Assembly: GCA_964651245.1 (NCBI GenBank)
Contig: CAZYVI010000001.1
Span: 310,001 to 374,000 of the forward strand
Direction: 5' to 3'
Source: Avedoeria sp964651245
GTDB lineage: Bacteria > Chloroflexota > Anaerolineae > Epilineales > Epilineaceae
DNA length: 64,000 bases
The position numbers and the translations under genes were made by a program. Shown piece by piece: positions 8,108-16,166 of this stretch; within the stretch, counting starts at the first letter, position 1; each line of letters begins with the position of its first letter. Below the pieces are notes generated by a model. That model made no database searches. It was given only the letters and a program-made list of their open reading frames with translations, and was not told where the DNA came from.

Positions 8108-11100
8108 ATGGCGCCGCCGCGGCCCGGCCGCCCCCGCGCCGGCGCGCTGTGCGCCGCGCTGGCCGCCGCAGCCGCGCTGACGCTGGCCGGCGGCGCGCCG
8201 GCCGCAGCCCAGCCGGCGAACGGCCACCACCGGCTCGTCGCCACCCGGACCGCCGTGCCGTGGCAGCTCACGGCCGGCCGCTACGGCCAGGCCACGGACA
8301 TCGCCGCCGGGCCGGACGGCGCGCTCTACGTCCTCGACGCCGTGAACGGCGCCGTCCACGTCACCGACGCCGACGGCCGCCCGCGCGCCGTCTGGCGCGT
8401 CCCCGACGCCGACGTCCGGCGGCTGCGGTCGATCGACTTCGAGGCCGGCGGCACGCTGGCGCTGCTTTCGACCTGCCAGAACTGCCGCCCGCTGTCGCGC
8501 GTCGACCGGCTGACGACGGCCGGCGCGCCGGTGGCGGCGCTGCCGCTCGACGAGCGTTATGTCGACATCGCGGCCCACCCCGACGGCGGGCTGTTCCTGA
8601 CGCGGCCGGGCGAGGCGCAGCTCCTGGCCGAGTTCGAGCCGGCCGTCGACCGCTACACCGGCGCGGGCGCCTACGTGGCCAGCCTGCGCGACGCCCTCAT
8701 GGCCCTGCCGCAGCGGGTCGACATCGGCCCCGACGGCGTCGTCCACGTCCTGCAGACGGTGCCGCCGCCGCCCCGCAGCGGCGGTGGGGGCGGCGGCGGC
8801 CGGCCGCCCGGCCCCGGCCCGAGCGGCGGCGCGGCCGCCGACGACGCGGGCGACGCCGCCCGGCTCGCGCCCGCCGGGGCGCTCCAGGCGCCCGCCGAAC
8901 CCGAGCCGGTGCCCGGCGTCCTCGTCTTCCGCGCCGACCTGACCCTCGACCGCCTCATCCCGTTCGACGGCGGCATCGACGTCGGCGCCGGCGACGGTCT
9001 GGCCGTGATCTCGGGCTATGGGCGGATCGTCGTGGAAGGCGAGGACGTGCCGCTGACGCCGCTGGCCGGCGCCGGCTGGACCGGCGCACCGCACCTGGCG
9101 GTGCTCGGCCCCGACCAGGTCGCCGCGGCCCTCGACCACTGCACCTGGCAGGGCGTGCTGCGCGTCGGCGCGGTGGGCCGCCGCCCGAACGCGCCATGGC
9201 GGCTCGCCGGCGCGCTCGACGAGCCGGCGCTGGCCGGGCCGGTGGCGCCGGGCCGGCTGGCGGCGGGCGTCGAGGTGCGGGCGCTCCAGGACCTCTACGA
9301 CCCGCTCGAGCCGCGCTCGGACGGCTTCACCGACACGCCGGCGATGGCCGTGCCGCCGGCCGGCCCGCCGGCGACGCAGTCGGTCCAAGCCTGGACGGTG
9401 GACGGCGGGCTGCCGTTCCAGCTGGGCCACTGCGCCGGCTCGCGCCAGGCCGACTGGGCGCGCGACGTGGCGATCGGCCGCGACGGGCCCGGCGACGGCG
9501 CCGCGCCGCCGGTCTACCTCATCGACAGCCTCTGCATCGTCCAGCGGCCCGACGCGGCGTTCCCGGGCTGGCGCTACTGCCCGCGCGGGCTCTGGGGCGC
9601 CGGCGTGAACACGGCGCTGACCGCCGTCGGGGCCGACGCGGCGCACGTGGCGGCCCTGGATGCGGCGGCGGCCGGGGTCGTCGTCGTCGACGCGGCCGGC
9701 GCCCACACGGCGCACTGGACGCTGGGCGACGGCGCGCCGGGCGGGACGTCGGGGGCGGCGATTGACCTCGACGTCCGCGACGGCATCGTGGCGGTGGCCC
9801 TGCGCGGGGCGCGGCTCGTCGAGCGCCGGACGCCGGACGGCCGGCTGCTGAACCGCTTCAAGACGTTCGATACGCCCGAGGCCGTGGCGCTGGGGCCCGA
9901 CGGTTCGGTGTACGTCCTGGGCCTCGGCGGCTGGGCGTCGCGCTTCGGCGCCGACGGGACGCTGCTCGACAGCTGGGCGCTGCCCGGCGGCGCCACCACG
10001 GCCCGCGACCTGGCCGTCGACGCCGCCGGCCGGGTGCACGTGGCCTTCCAGCAGCGCCGCAGCGGCGGCCGCGCCGACAGCTACCTCGACGGCGGGATCT
10101 GGGTCTACGCCCCCGACGCCGCCGCGCCGCCCGAGCCGCGGCCGGCGACGGCCTGCCGGCTGGCGCCCGACAAGCAGGCCGCGCCGGCGCGGCTGCCGCT
10201 GGGCCAGGCGGTCACGGTGACGCTGACGCTGACGGGCGCCTGCCCGGCCGAGCCGGGACCGCTGCAGCTGGCGCTGGTGGTCGACCGCTCGCGCTCCATG
10301 GGCTGGGGCTACACGATGGCCCGCGCCCAGGACAGCCTCTTCGCCCTGCTGGCGGCGCTCGACCCGGCCACGACCGAGGTGGCGCTGGTGGCGTTCGCCG
10401 AGGTCCCAGCGGTGCTGCAGCCGCTCACCCGCGACCTGCCGGCCGTGGCGCGCGCGGCCGGGGCGCTCCAGCCGGCCGGCGACACCCGCCCCGGCGACGC
10501 GCTGCACGCCACGCTGGACCTCTTGGCCGCGGCCCGCCGCCCGGGCGTGGCCCAGGCGATCGTGCTCGTCACGGACGGCGTGCCCTACGACCAGTCGACG
10601 AGCGCGCTCGACCGGCTGGTGGACGACGGCGTGCTGCTGGGGGCACTGGTCTTCGACAACGGCCAGGACGCGCCCGACGACTCGTTCGTCGACGAGCTGC
10701 GCGCCCGCAGCCCGCACGTGGCGGTCGAGCCGGGCGCGGCGGCGTCGGCCCAGTTCATCGCCGCCGTGGCGTCGGCCGCCGGTCCGCCGCGCACGGCGCC
10801 GCTACTGCTCGGCTCGGGCGCGCTGACCGACGTGCTGCCCGCGAACATGCGCTACGTGCCGGGCTCGGCGGTGCCGCCGGCGGACTACGACGCGGCGGCG
10901 CGGACGCTGACGTGGGCGATCCCGGCGGTCCCTGCGGGCGGCGCGCCGACGTTCGCGTTCCGGGTCGTGCCGCAAGAGGTCGGCCAGCACCCGACGAACG
11001 TGGCGGCGGCGGCCGAGGTGATCGACGGCGTCGGGGCGGCCGGGCGGCTCGTCTTCCCGGTGCCCCAGGTGACGGTCTTCGCGCCCGATCGGATCTACCT

Positions 11101-11701
11101 GCCCTATGCCGTCCGCCAGGCCTGCACCCGGCGCGCCCAGCCGCTCGACGTCGTGCTGGTCCTCGACACCTCGCTGAGCATGGCCGAGCCGGCCGGCGCT
11201 GCCGGCGGCCCGACGAAGCTGGCCGCCGCGGTGGCGGCCGCCCGGGCCTTCCTCGACCACCTGGCCGACGACGACGCCGCGCCCGACCGCGCCGCCATCG
11301 TCGGCTTCGACGACGGCGCCCGCACGCTCTCGCCGCTGACGGCCGACCGCGCCGCGCTGCGCGCCGCGCTCGACGGCGCCCGCACGTCGCCCGGCACGCG
11401 CCTCGACCGCGGCCTGGCCGAGGCGGCCACGGCGCTCTCCGGCGCCCGGCCGGCGGCGCGCACGGCCGTCGTGCTGCTGACGGACGGCCGCCAGACGGGC
11501 GACACCGCCCCGGTGACGGCCGCCGCGGCCCAGGTGCGCTCCACCGGCGCGGCGCTGCACATCGTCGGCCTGGGCGCCGACGTCGACGCGCCGCTGCTGC
11601 GCAGCCTGGTGTCCGCGCCCGAGGCCTACCACCCCGCCGCCGACGCGGCCGGGCTGCTGGCGCTGTACCGGGCGCTGGCGGGCGACCTGGTCTGCCGCTG
11701 A
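8108..11701 (+). CDS. Secreted beta-propeller protein with two VWA domains (paralogue of the gene at 157)
   Basis: The product has 1197 residues: signal peptide (about 1-36, ending AAAQ), propeller-like region with short PDG/ADG repeats to about 680, a Gly/Pro-rich loop near 218-240, the pre-VWA module ACRLAPDK...GQAVTVTLTLTGACP, VWA 1 near 722 (MIDAS DRSRS), and the post-VWA module. The sequence DRIYLPYAVR near 995 precedes VWA 2 near 1015 (MIDAS DTSLS). Cysteines in RQAC before VWA 2 and VCR at the very C-terminus repeat the pattern of its paralogue. The ATG lies 3 nt after the preceding stop, so read-through from the sulfur operon is possible despite the different compartment. An extracellular sensor or adhesion role is inference. 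Confidence 0.85.
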   Translation: MAPPRPGRPRAGALCAALAAAAALTLAGGAPAAAQPANGHHRLVATRTAVPWQLTAGRYGQATDIAAGPDGALYVLDAVNGAVHVTDADGRPRAVWRVPDADVRRLRSIDFEAGGTLALLSTCQNCRPLSRVDRLTTAGAPVAALPLDERYVDIAAHPDGGLFLTRPGEAQLLAEFEPAVDRYTGAGAYVASLRDALMALPQRVDIGPDGVVHVLQTVPPPPRSGGGGGGGRPPGPGPSGGAAADDAGDAARLAPAGALQAPAEPEPVPGVLVFRADLTLDRLIPFDGGIDVGAGDGLAVISGYGRIVVEGEDVPLTPLAGAGWTGAPHLAVLGPDQVAAALDHCTWQGVLRVGAVGRRPNAPWRLAGALDEPALAGPVAPGRLAAGVEVRALQDLYDPLEPRSDGFTDTPAMAVPPAGPPATQSVQAWTVDGGLPFQLGHCAGSRQADWARDVAIGRDGPGDGAAPPVYLIDSLCIVQRPDAAFPGWRYCPRGLWGAGVNTALTAVGADAAHVAALDAAAAGVVVVDAAGAHTAHWTLGDGAPGGTSGAAIDLDVRDGIVAVALRGARLVERRTPDGRLLNRFKTFDTPEAVALGPDGSVYVLGLGGWASRFGADGTLLDSWALPGGATTARDLAVDAAGRVHVAFQQRRSGGRADSYLDGGIWVYAPDAAAPPEPRPATACRLAPDKQAAPARLPLGQAVTVTLTLTGACPAEPGPLQLALVVDRSRSMGWGYTMARAQDSLFALLAALDPATTEVALVAFAEVPAVLQPLTRDLPAVARAAGALQPAGDTRPGDALHATLDLLAAARRPGVAQAIVLVTDGVPYDQSTSALDRLVDDGVLLGALVFDNGQDAPDDSFVDELRARSPHVAVEPGAAASAQFIAAVASAAGPPRTAPLLLGSGALTDVLPANMRYVPGSAVPPADYDAAARTLTWAIPAVPAGGAPTFAFRVVPQEVGQHPTNVAAAAEVIDGVGAAGRLVFPVPQVTVFAPDRIYLPYAVRQACTRRAQPLDVVLVLDTSLSMAEPAGAAGGPTKLAAAVAAARAFLDHLADDDAAPDRAAIVGFDDGARTLSPLTADRAALRAALDGARTSPGTRLDRGLAEAATALSGARPAARTAVVLLTDGRQTGDTAPVTAAAAQVRSTGAALHIVGLGADVDAPLLRSLVSAPEAYHPAADAAGLLALYRALAGDLVCR

Positions 11702-11740
11702 CGCGACGGCGCGCGGGTCGATCGGCGACGACGGGCGCGC

Positions 11741-11788
11741 TTAACCGAACGGTCCGCGACGCTTAAGACGGCGGCGGCGGTCGATTAA
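11741..11788 (+). promoter_or_regulatory. Three TTAA boxes at exact 22-bp spacing before the PAP2-glycosyltransferase pair
   Basis: TTAA occurs at 11741, 11763 and 11785 in otherwise extremely GC-rich DNA, each 22 bp apart, close to two helical turns. The contexts are GCTTAACC, GCTTAAGA and GATTAACC. The last box is 23 nt before the ATG at 11812. This looks like a repeated operator or an AT-rich promoter patch; the binding protein is unknown. Confidence 0.4.
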
Positions 11789-11811
11789 CCCCGCGGCCCG
11801 ATCCTGGCGGC

Positions 11812-12552
11812 ATGGGACTCCGCTTCGACGCCGGTGGGTTCGCCGCGCCGCCGCGCCCCGCGCGCGCCGCGGTGCCGGGGCGATCGGCGTGGGAGACCGG
11901 CGCGCTGACGCCCGGCGCGCTGGCGGCGGCCGTGGCGCCCCACGCCCGGCCGGCGGAACCAGCGCGGTCGCTGGGCGCCCTGGCCGCGGTGTGGGTCTCG
12001 CGCATCGCCAGCCCGCCGGTGTTGGCGGCGTCGCTGCTGGTGCGGCTGGCCGGGGCGCCGGGCGATGCGCCGGCGTGGCGCTGGATCGCGGCGTTCGCGG
12101 CGCCGGCGGTGCTGCTGCCGGTGCTCGTCGTGGTGGCGCTGGTGCGCGCGGGGCGGGTGGTGGACTACGACCTCTCGGACCGCCGCCAGCGCCACGTGCC
12201 GTTCGCGGTGGCGGCCCTGGCGGCGGCGGGGACGACGGCGGTGCTGGAGCGGGTCGGCGCGCCGGCGGCGCTGGTGGCGTTCGGCCTAGGCTGGAGCGCG
12301 CTGGTGGCGGTCCAGGCGGCGGTGACGTGGCGCTGGAAGATCAGCCTGCACGCCGCGGCGGCCGGCGCGGCGGCGGCGATGACCTGGGCGACGGCGGGCG
12401 GCGACGCGGCGGCGGTGGGCGCTGCGGGCTGCGGGCTCGTCGGCGTCGTCGGCTGGTCGCGGGTGGTGCTCGGGCGCCACACGCCGCGCCAGGTGGCGGC
12501 CGGCGCGGCCGCCGGGGCGGCGGCGATCGCGGCGGTGGCGCGGTATCTGTGA
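11812..12552 (+). CDS. PAP2-superfamily membrane phosphatase
   Basis: The 246-residue integral membrane protein has about five or six hydrophobic segments after a Pro/Ala-rich N-terminus. Two PAP2 motifs are clear: ISLHAA (the S-x-x-H core) and SRVVLGRHTPRQVAAG (the SR...G.H...Q motif with the catalytic His). The first motif is only loosely present as DLSDRRQRHVPF. Members dephosphorylate lipid or isoprenoid phosphates at the membrane. No clear Shine-Dalgarno lies before the ATG. Its stop overlaps the GTG of a GT4 glycosyltransferase (GTGA), pointing to a shared pathway, for example glycolipid or polyprenyl-phosphate-linked sugar metabolism. The substrate is not determinable here. Confidence 0.82.
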   Translation: MGLRFDAGGFAAPPRPARAAVPGRSAWETGALTPGALAAAVAPHARPAEPARSLGALAAVWVSRIASPPVLAASLLVRLAGAPGDAPAWRWIAAFAAPAVLLPVLVVVALVRAGRVVDYDLSDRRQRHVPFAVAALAAAGTTAVLERVGAPAALVAFGLGWSALVAVQAAVTWRWKISLHAAAAGAAAAMTWATAGGDAAAVGAAGCGLVGVVGWSRVVLGRHTPRQVAAGAAAGAAAIAAVARYL

Positions 12553-13829
12553 CGGCCGAGGGGCGCGCGACGAACCGGCCGGCGACGGTCGAAGGGCCAA
12601 CGCCGAAGCCGGACGCGGGCGCGGCGCCGGTCGGGGCGACGGCGCGGCCGACCCGGGCGGCGGGGCGGCTGCGGGTCGCGCTGTTCACCGAGGTCTTCCC
12701 GCCCAAGATCGACGGCATCACGAACACGCTCGCGCGGGTGCTGGCGCACCTCGAGGCCGAGGGGATCGCGGCGATCGTGGTGGCGCCGCAGGCGCCGGGG
12801 CTGCCGCGGCGGTTCGCGTCGGCCGAGGTCATCGGGGTGCCGGCACGGCCGTTCCCGCTCTACCCCGAGCTTCACCTGGCCGCGCCGTGGCACCGCGTCG
12901 ACGCCGCGCTCGACGCGTTCAGGCCGACGGTGGTCCATCTGGCGGGGCCGGTGGCGGCGGGGCTGATCGGACTGGCCTACGCCCGGCGGCGCGGGCTGCC
13001 GGTGGTGACGACCTACCACACCGACCTCCCGGGCTTCGCGGCGCGCTGGGGCCACCGCTGGCTCGTCCCGGCGCTCTGGGCGGCGGTGCGCCGCGTGCAC
13101 GGCCGGGCCGACCTCAACCTGGCCCCCAGCGCGGCCACGGCTGCTGAGCTGCGCGCCCACGGCGTCCCGAACGTGGCGGTCTGGAGCCGCGGCGTCGACG
13201 CCACGCTGTTCCACCCCGACCGCCGCCGCGCGGCGGTGCGCCATGCGCTGTCCGGCGGCCGGCCCGAGGCGCCGCTGCTGGTCTACGTGGGCCGGTTGTC
13301 GACCGAGAAGCGGATCGACTGGATCACGGCCGCCCTCGATGCCTGCCCCAGCGCCCGGCTGGCCGTCGTCGGCGACGGCCCGGCGCGCCCGGCGCTGGAG
13401 CGGGCGTTCGCCGGGCGGCCGGTGGTCTTCACCGGCTTCCGCACCGGCACGGCGCTGGCCGAGGCCTACGCGGCAGCCGACGTCTTCGTCTTCCCCGGCG
13501 CCAACGAGACGCTGGGCAACGTGGTGCTCGAGGCCATGGCCACCGGCCTCCCGGTGGTGGTCCCGGCCGCCGGCGGCGTCCTGGAGCACGTCACCGACGG
13601 CGTCACCGGCCGGACGTTCCGGGCTGAAGACCGCGCCGACCTCGCGCGCGTCGTCGCCAACCTCCTGGCCGCCCCCGCCGAGCGCGCCCGGCTGGGCGCA
13701 GCGGCGCGCACGCACGCGGCGGGGCGGACGTGGGGGGCGGAGTGCGGGCGGCTGGTGGGGTGGTGGGAGGGGGTGGTGGGGGCGCGGGGACAGGCGGCCG
13801 CGGGTGCGCGGGGCGCGGGGGGGCGGTAG
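12549..13829 (+). CDS. GT4-family glycosyltransferase (MgtA/PimB-like)
   Basis: The product has 426 residues. A disordered 35-residue N-terminus is followed by the GT-B fold: RVALFTEVFPPKIDGITNTL at the start of the first Rossmann domain, TTYHTDLPGFA in the acceptor region, then LLVYVGRLSTEKRIDW and the E-x7-E nucleotide-sugar motif in NETLGNVVLEAMATG. This is the arrangement of GDP-mannose-dependent alpha-mannosyltransferases such as MgtA/PimB and of SQD2-like enzymes acting on lipids. The GTG start overlaps the PAP2 stop, so the two genes are translationally coupled. The Gly-rich tail after about residue 405 is low-complexity. A role in membrane glycolipid synthesis is likely but inferred. 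Confidence 0.87.
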   Translation: MTAEGRATNRPATVEGPTPKPDAGAAPVGATARPTRAAGRLRVALFTEVFPPKIDGITNTLARVLAHLEAEGIAAIVVAPQAPGLPRRFASAEVIGVPARPFPLYPELHLAAPWHRVDAALDAFRPTVVHLAGPVAAGLIGLAYARRRGLPVVTTYHTDLPGFAARWGHRWLVPALWAAVRRVHGRADLNLAPSAATAAELRAHGVPNVAVWSRGVDATLFHPDRRRAAVRHALSGGRPEAPLLVYVGRLSTEKRIDWITAALDACPSARLAVVGDGPARPALERAFAGRPVVFTGFRTGTALAEAYAAADVFVFPGANETLGNVVLEAMATGLPVVVPAAGGVLEHVTDGVTGRTFRAEDRADLARVVANLLAAPAERARLGAAARTHAAGRTWGAECGRLVGWWEGVVGARGQAAAGARGAGGR

Positions 13830-13855
13830 ACTGGGCGAGGGGGGCTGGGGTTGCG

Positions 13856-13886
13856 GGATGGGCACGGCATGCCGTGCCCCTACGCG
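13856..13886 (+). repeat. 31-bp palindromic repeat, left copy
   Basis: This copy contains the perfect 20-bp palindrome GGGCACGGCATGCCGTGCCC followed by CTACGCG. A base-identical 31-bp copy lies at 14869-14899, so the toxin-antitoxin pair between them is framed by direct copies of a self-complementary element. It resembles dispersed REP/MITE-like palindromes. It could also act as a hairpin terminator for the glycosyltransferase gene. Confidence 0.85.
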
Positions 13887-13939
13887 GCGGACTCCCGAAA
13901 TGCCTCCACGACCCGTTTGACCCCGCCCCACCCCCGCAC

Positions 13940-13945
13940 TACCGT
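13940..13945 (+). promoter_or_regulatory. TANNNT -10 element for a leaderless start (TACCGT)
   Basis: TACCGT ends exactly 7 nt before the ATG at 13953 and no Shine-Dalgarno is present. The same geometry occurs before 33940 and 58992, and with 8 nt before 42191. This supports 13953 as the start and suggests a transcript beginning at or near the AUG. Confidence 0.4.
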
Positions 13946-13952
13946 ACCCCGC

Positions 13953-14375
13953 ATGACACCCGCCGCCCCGCCGCCGCCGCCGCCCCCGCCCCCACCGTCC
14001 TCGCCCTCGCGCCTCTCACCCGCCGACCTCGCGCGCTACACCGCCGGCGCCCGGGCGCGCGAGGCCGAACGACAGGCCGCGCTCGAACGGCATCGCGCTC
14101 GGGCGCTCGCCGTGGCGCACGCGGCGGCCGAAGTGCTGCGGGCGTCGTTCGGCGCGCGGCGCGTCGTGCTGTTCGGCTCGCTGGCGCGCGGCGGCGCCGT
14201 GTCGTGGCGCAGCGATGTCGACCTGGCCGTCTGGGGCCTGCCGGCGGCAGACTACTTCACCGCCGTCGGCCGACTGCAGGCGCTCGACCCGGCCGTGGCC
14301 GTGGATGTCGTGCGCAGCGAGGACGCCCCGACCTCGTTGAAGGCGGTGATCGACACCGACGGGATCGAGCTGTGA
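13953..14375 (+). CDS. MntA-type nucleotidyltransferase antitoxin
   Basis: The 140-residue product begins with a Pro/Ser-rich stretch, then a helical segment and a minimal nucleotidyltransferase fold. The catalytic parts are intact: VVLFGSLARGG (GS...RG), SDVDLAVWG (DxD) and a third acidic strand VAVDVVRSED. In characterised MntA/HepT systems this enzyme neutralises the HEPN toxin by adenylylating its tyrosine. The frame is open further upstream, but that stretch is translated from the palindromic repeat, so I chose ATG 13953, which has a TANNNT box 7 nt upstream. Its stop overlaps the GTG of the HEPN gene. The pair may have been acquired, as it lies between two identical repeats. Confidence 0.85.
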   Translation: MTPAAPPPPPPPPPPSSPSRLSPADLARYTAGARAREAERQAALERHRARALAVAHAAAEVLRASFGARRVVLFGSLARGGAVSWRSDVDLAVWGLPAADYFTAVGRLQALDPAVAVDVVRSEDAPTSLKAVIDTDGIEL

Positions 14376-14842
14376 CGGCGTACCGCGGCGTGGCGGCGCG
14401 CATCCGGCTGGGGCAGATCGATTTGCAGCATGTAGCCGAGCGCACGACGCGGCTGATGGACAAGCTGGACGACACGCACGATGCCGACTTCATCGACGGC
14501 ATCGCCCTCAACCTGCACGCCTTCTACACCGGCGCGGAGCACGTCTTCGAGGCCATCGCGCGTGACGTCGACGGGGCCGTCCCGAGCGGGCCGGAGTGGC
14601 ACCGCGAGCTCCTTCTCCAAGTGTCCGGTGGCGTGGCCGACATCCGGCCAGCCGTCGTCGGCGCCGAGACGCGCGCCTGCCTCGATGCCTATCGCGGCTT
14701 CCGACACGTCGTACGCAACGCCTACACCTTCACCCTGGACGGTGCTCGCGTACGCGAGCTTGCCGCCGGGCTGCCGGCGTGCTGCGAGCAGCTGGCGGCG
14801 GACCTGACGGCATTCGCCGCGTTTCTCGACACCGTGGGCTGA
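14372..14842 (+). CDS. HepT-like HEPN protein with altered RX4HXY motif
   Basis: This 156-residue all-helical HEPN protein starts at a GTG overlapping the nucleotidyltransferase stop. HEPN toxins of this kind are RNases whose motif is R-x4-H-x-Y. Here the corresponding segment GFRHVVRNAYTF has Arg111 and Tyr118 but Asn116 in the histidine position. The catalytic His therefore appears replaced, while the tyrosine that MntA modifies is kept. Conserved helices such as LNLHAFYTGAEHVFEAIA and the GPEWHRELLLQV segment match the HepT-like family. The protein may be a weakened toxin, a subfamily using Asn, or a regulatory relic. No other frame defect is seen. Confidence 0.82.
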   Translation: MTAYRGVAARIRLGQIDLQHVAERTTRLMDKLDDTHDADFIDGIALNLHAFYTGAEHVFEAIARDVDGAVPSGPEWHRELLLQVSGGVADIRPAVVGAETRACLDAYRGFRHVVRNAYTFTLDGARVRELAAGLPACCEQLAADLTAFAAFLDTVG

Positions 14843-14868
14843 GGGAGGCGCCCCGCGCAGGCGCGCCC

Positions 14869-14899
14869 AGGATGGGCACGGCATGCCGTGCCCCTACGC
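14869..14899 (+). repeat. 31-bp palindromic repeat, right copy
   Basis: This copy is identical over 31 bp to the one at 13856-13886, including the palindrome GGGCACGGCATGCCGTGCCC and the CTACGCG tail in the same orientation. It starts 26 nt after the HEPN stop, so it may also serve as that operon's terminator hairpin, although no T-tract follows. Confidence 0.85.
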
Positions 14900-14961
14900 G
14901 TGGGCCTAGCCGGCGTGTGTGCGAGGGCCGCCCGTCACCGCAAGCCCCTTCGCGGGCCTAC

Positions 14962-15993
14962 TCATTCGATCCAACCTCCCAGGTACTCTCTGACCCGCCA
15001 GTCGCTGCCGACACGCGCCAACAACAGCGAACCACCCGCGCTGGGTCCGCTGCGGTAGTCGACAACGGCGTGCTCGAGCGCGGCGTCGAGGACGATGCGG
15101 ATGGCGGTGGGCGGTGTCAACAGGCGGGCGCCGCCGTTTCGGTAGTCGATCGGCAGGGCCCGCCGGAGCCAGTCGAAGCGCTGGCTGGCCTCCACATAGC
15201 CCAACGGCGTCACGCCGACCGATCCAAGCGGAGGGTCATCGACGCGCTCGCGGCCGAGGAAGTGGTGCAGGCTCAAGGCCTCGTCGGCCGTCAGGTAGAG
15301 CGTGCGCTCTGGAGCGGGGGATGGCGGGCGAAAGTCGGCCAGGTGGATCCAGCGCGTCTGCGGGAAGCGCTCCGAGCCGATCAGGGCGCGCGCCGCGTCC
15401 AGCGACAGCCTGTCGGCGCAGCCGACCACGACGACCGTCGGCAGGACGATGATGGCATCTGGATCATCCGGGGATGGTCGTACGGCGCCGTCGCCGTCGC
15501 CATCGAGCGGCGTGTCGGGCACGTACGAGGGGGCGCCGGGTCCGAAGCGGAACGCGCCGTAGACGTCGTACACCGCCCGCTCAAACTGCGGCAGCGCGGC
15601 GATCTCGACCGGCGTGCGGCCGGTGACGCTGTCGCGCCACTGGCGGATGTAGGTTGCGAGCGCCGCCTCGGATTGGCTCTCGAATGTGTAGCGCACGTGC
15701 GGCAGGCGCTCGGGCGTGACCACCGGCAAGGCCGTTTCCGTCGCCGCGGCGGATGGCGGCGCGTCCTCTGTCACGGGCGTCGCCCGCACCAAACTGCCCA
15801 GCGCGGCGCATCCCACCGCCGGGGCGGCGCCCGACGCGCCGCGGAGCGCCGCGGCCACGGGAGCGACCGACGCGGTGGCGGCGGGCGTCGGCGCCGTGCG
15901 ACATCCGCTGCCCACGGCGGCGAGGCAGGAGGCCACAATGGTCGACCAGCGGCGGTGGATTGCCCACCATGCGGCGGGCGAACGACCGGACAT
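14962..15993 (-). CDS. Putative lipoprotein of unknown function
   Basis: I do not recognise a family. The 343-residue product has an N-terminus with Arg residues, a short hydrophobic stretch and VGSGC, a plausible lipobox with Cys31, then an Ala/Thr-rich tether. The remainder contains a DGDGDG calcium-type loop (TPLDGDGDGAVRPSPDD) and the segments VRYTFESQSEAALATYIRQW and LHHFLGRERVDDPPLGSVGV. AAGGA lies 8 nt before the ATG. Codon use is slightly less GC-biased than in its neighbours. It is transcribed towards the HEPN repeat region and away from pheT. A surface location is inferred from the lipobox only. Confidence 0.7.
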   Translation of the reverse strand: MSGRSPAAWWAIHRRWSTIVASCLAAVGSGCRTAPTPAATASVAPVAAALRGASGAAPAVGCAALGSLVRATPVTEDAPPSAAATETALPVVTPERLPHVRYTFESQSEAALATYIRQWRDSVTGRTPVEIAALPQFERAVYDVYGAFRFGPGAPSYVPDTPLDGDGDGAVRPSPDDPDAIIVLPTVVVVGCADRLSLDAARALIGSERFPQTRWIHLADFRPPSPAPERTLYLTADEALSLHHFLGRERVDDPPLGSVGVTPLGYVEASQRFDWLRRALPIDYRNGGARLLTPPTAIRIVLDAALEHAVVDYRSGPSAGGSLLLARVGSDWRVREYLGGWIE

Positions 15994-16166
15994 CGGCAGG
16001 TCCTTGCGAGGTCAACGTTGGCAGTACGGCGACCTACGATGGGCCATCGACGTTAGCGGCGGTTAAACACGTCGTGTCCCGCGGTGAAGCCATGTTCCGT
16101 GCCTGCGCCGCGCGCCACCGTCCTCGACCCGTGCCCTCGCATGTGTCATCCCGTCCCCCGCCGCCC

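Noticed and set aside
6965..10717. A 1250-residue minus-strand open frame
   Set aside because: It is antisense to sufE, the cysteine-rich gene and the double-VWA gene, all of which have motifs and ribosome sites; the frame itself has none.
13851..13952. Antitoxin start at 13851
   Set aside because: The extra N-terminus is translated from the palindromic repeat (ARG-ASP-GLY-HIS-type residues) and has no antitoxin similarity; ATG 13953 has a TANNNT box at the right distance.
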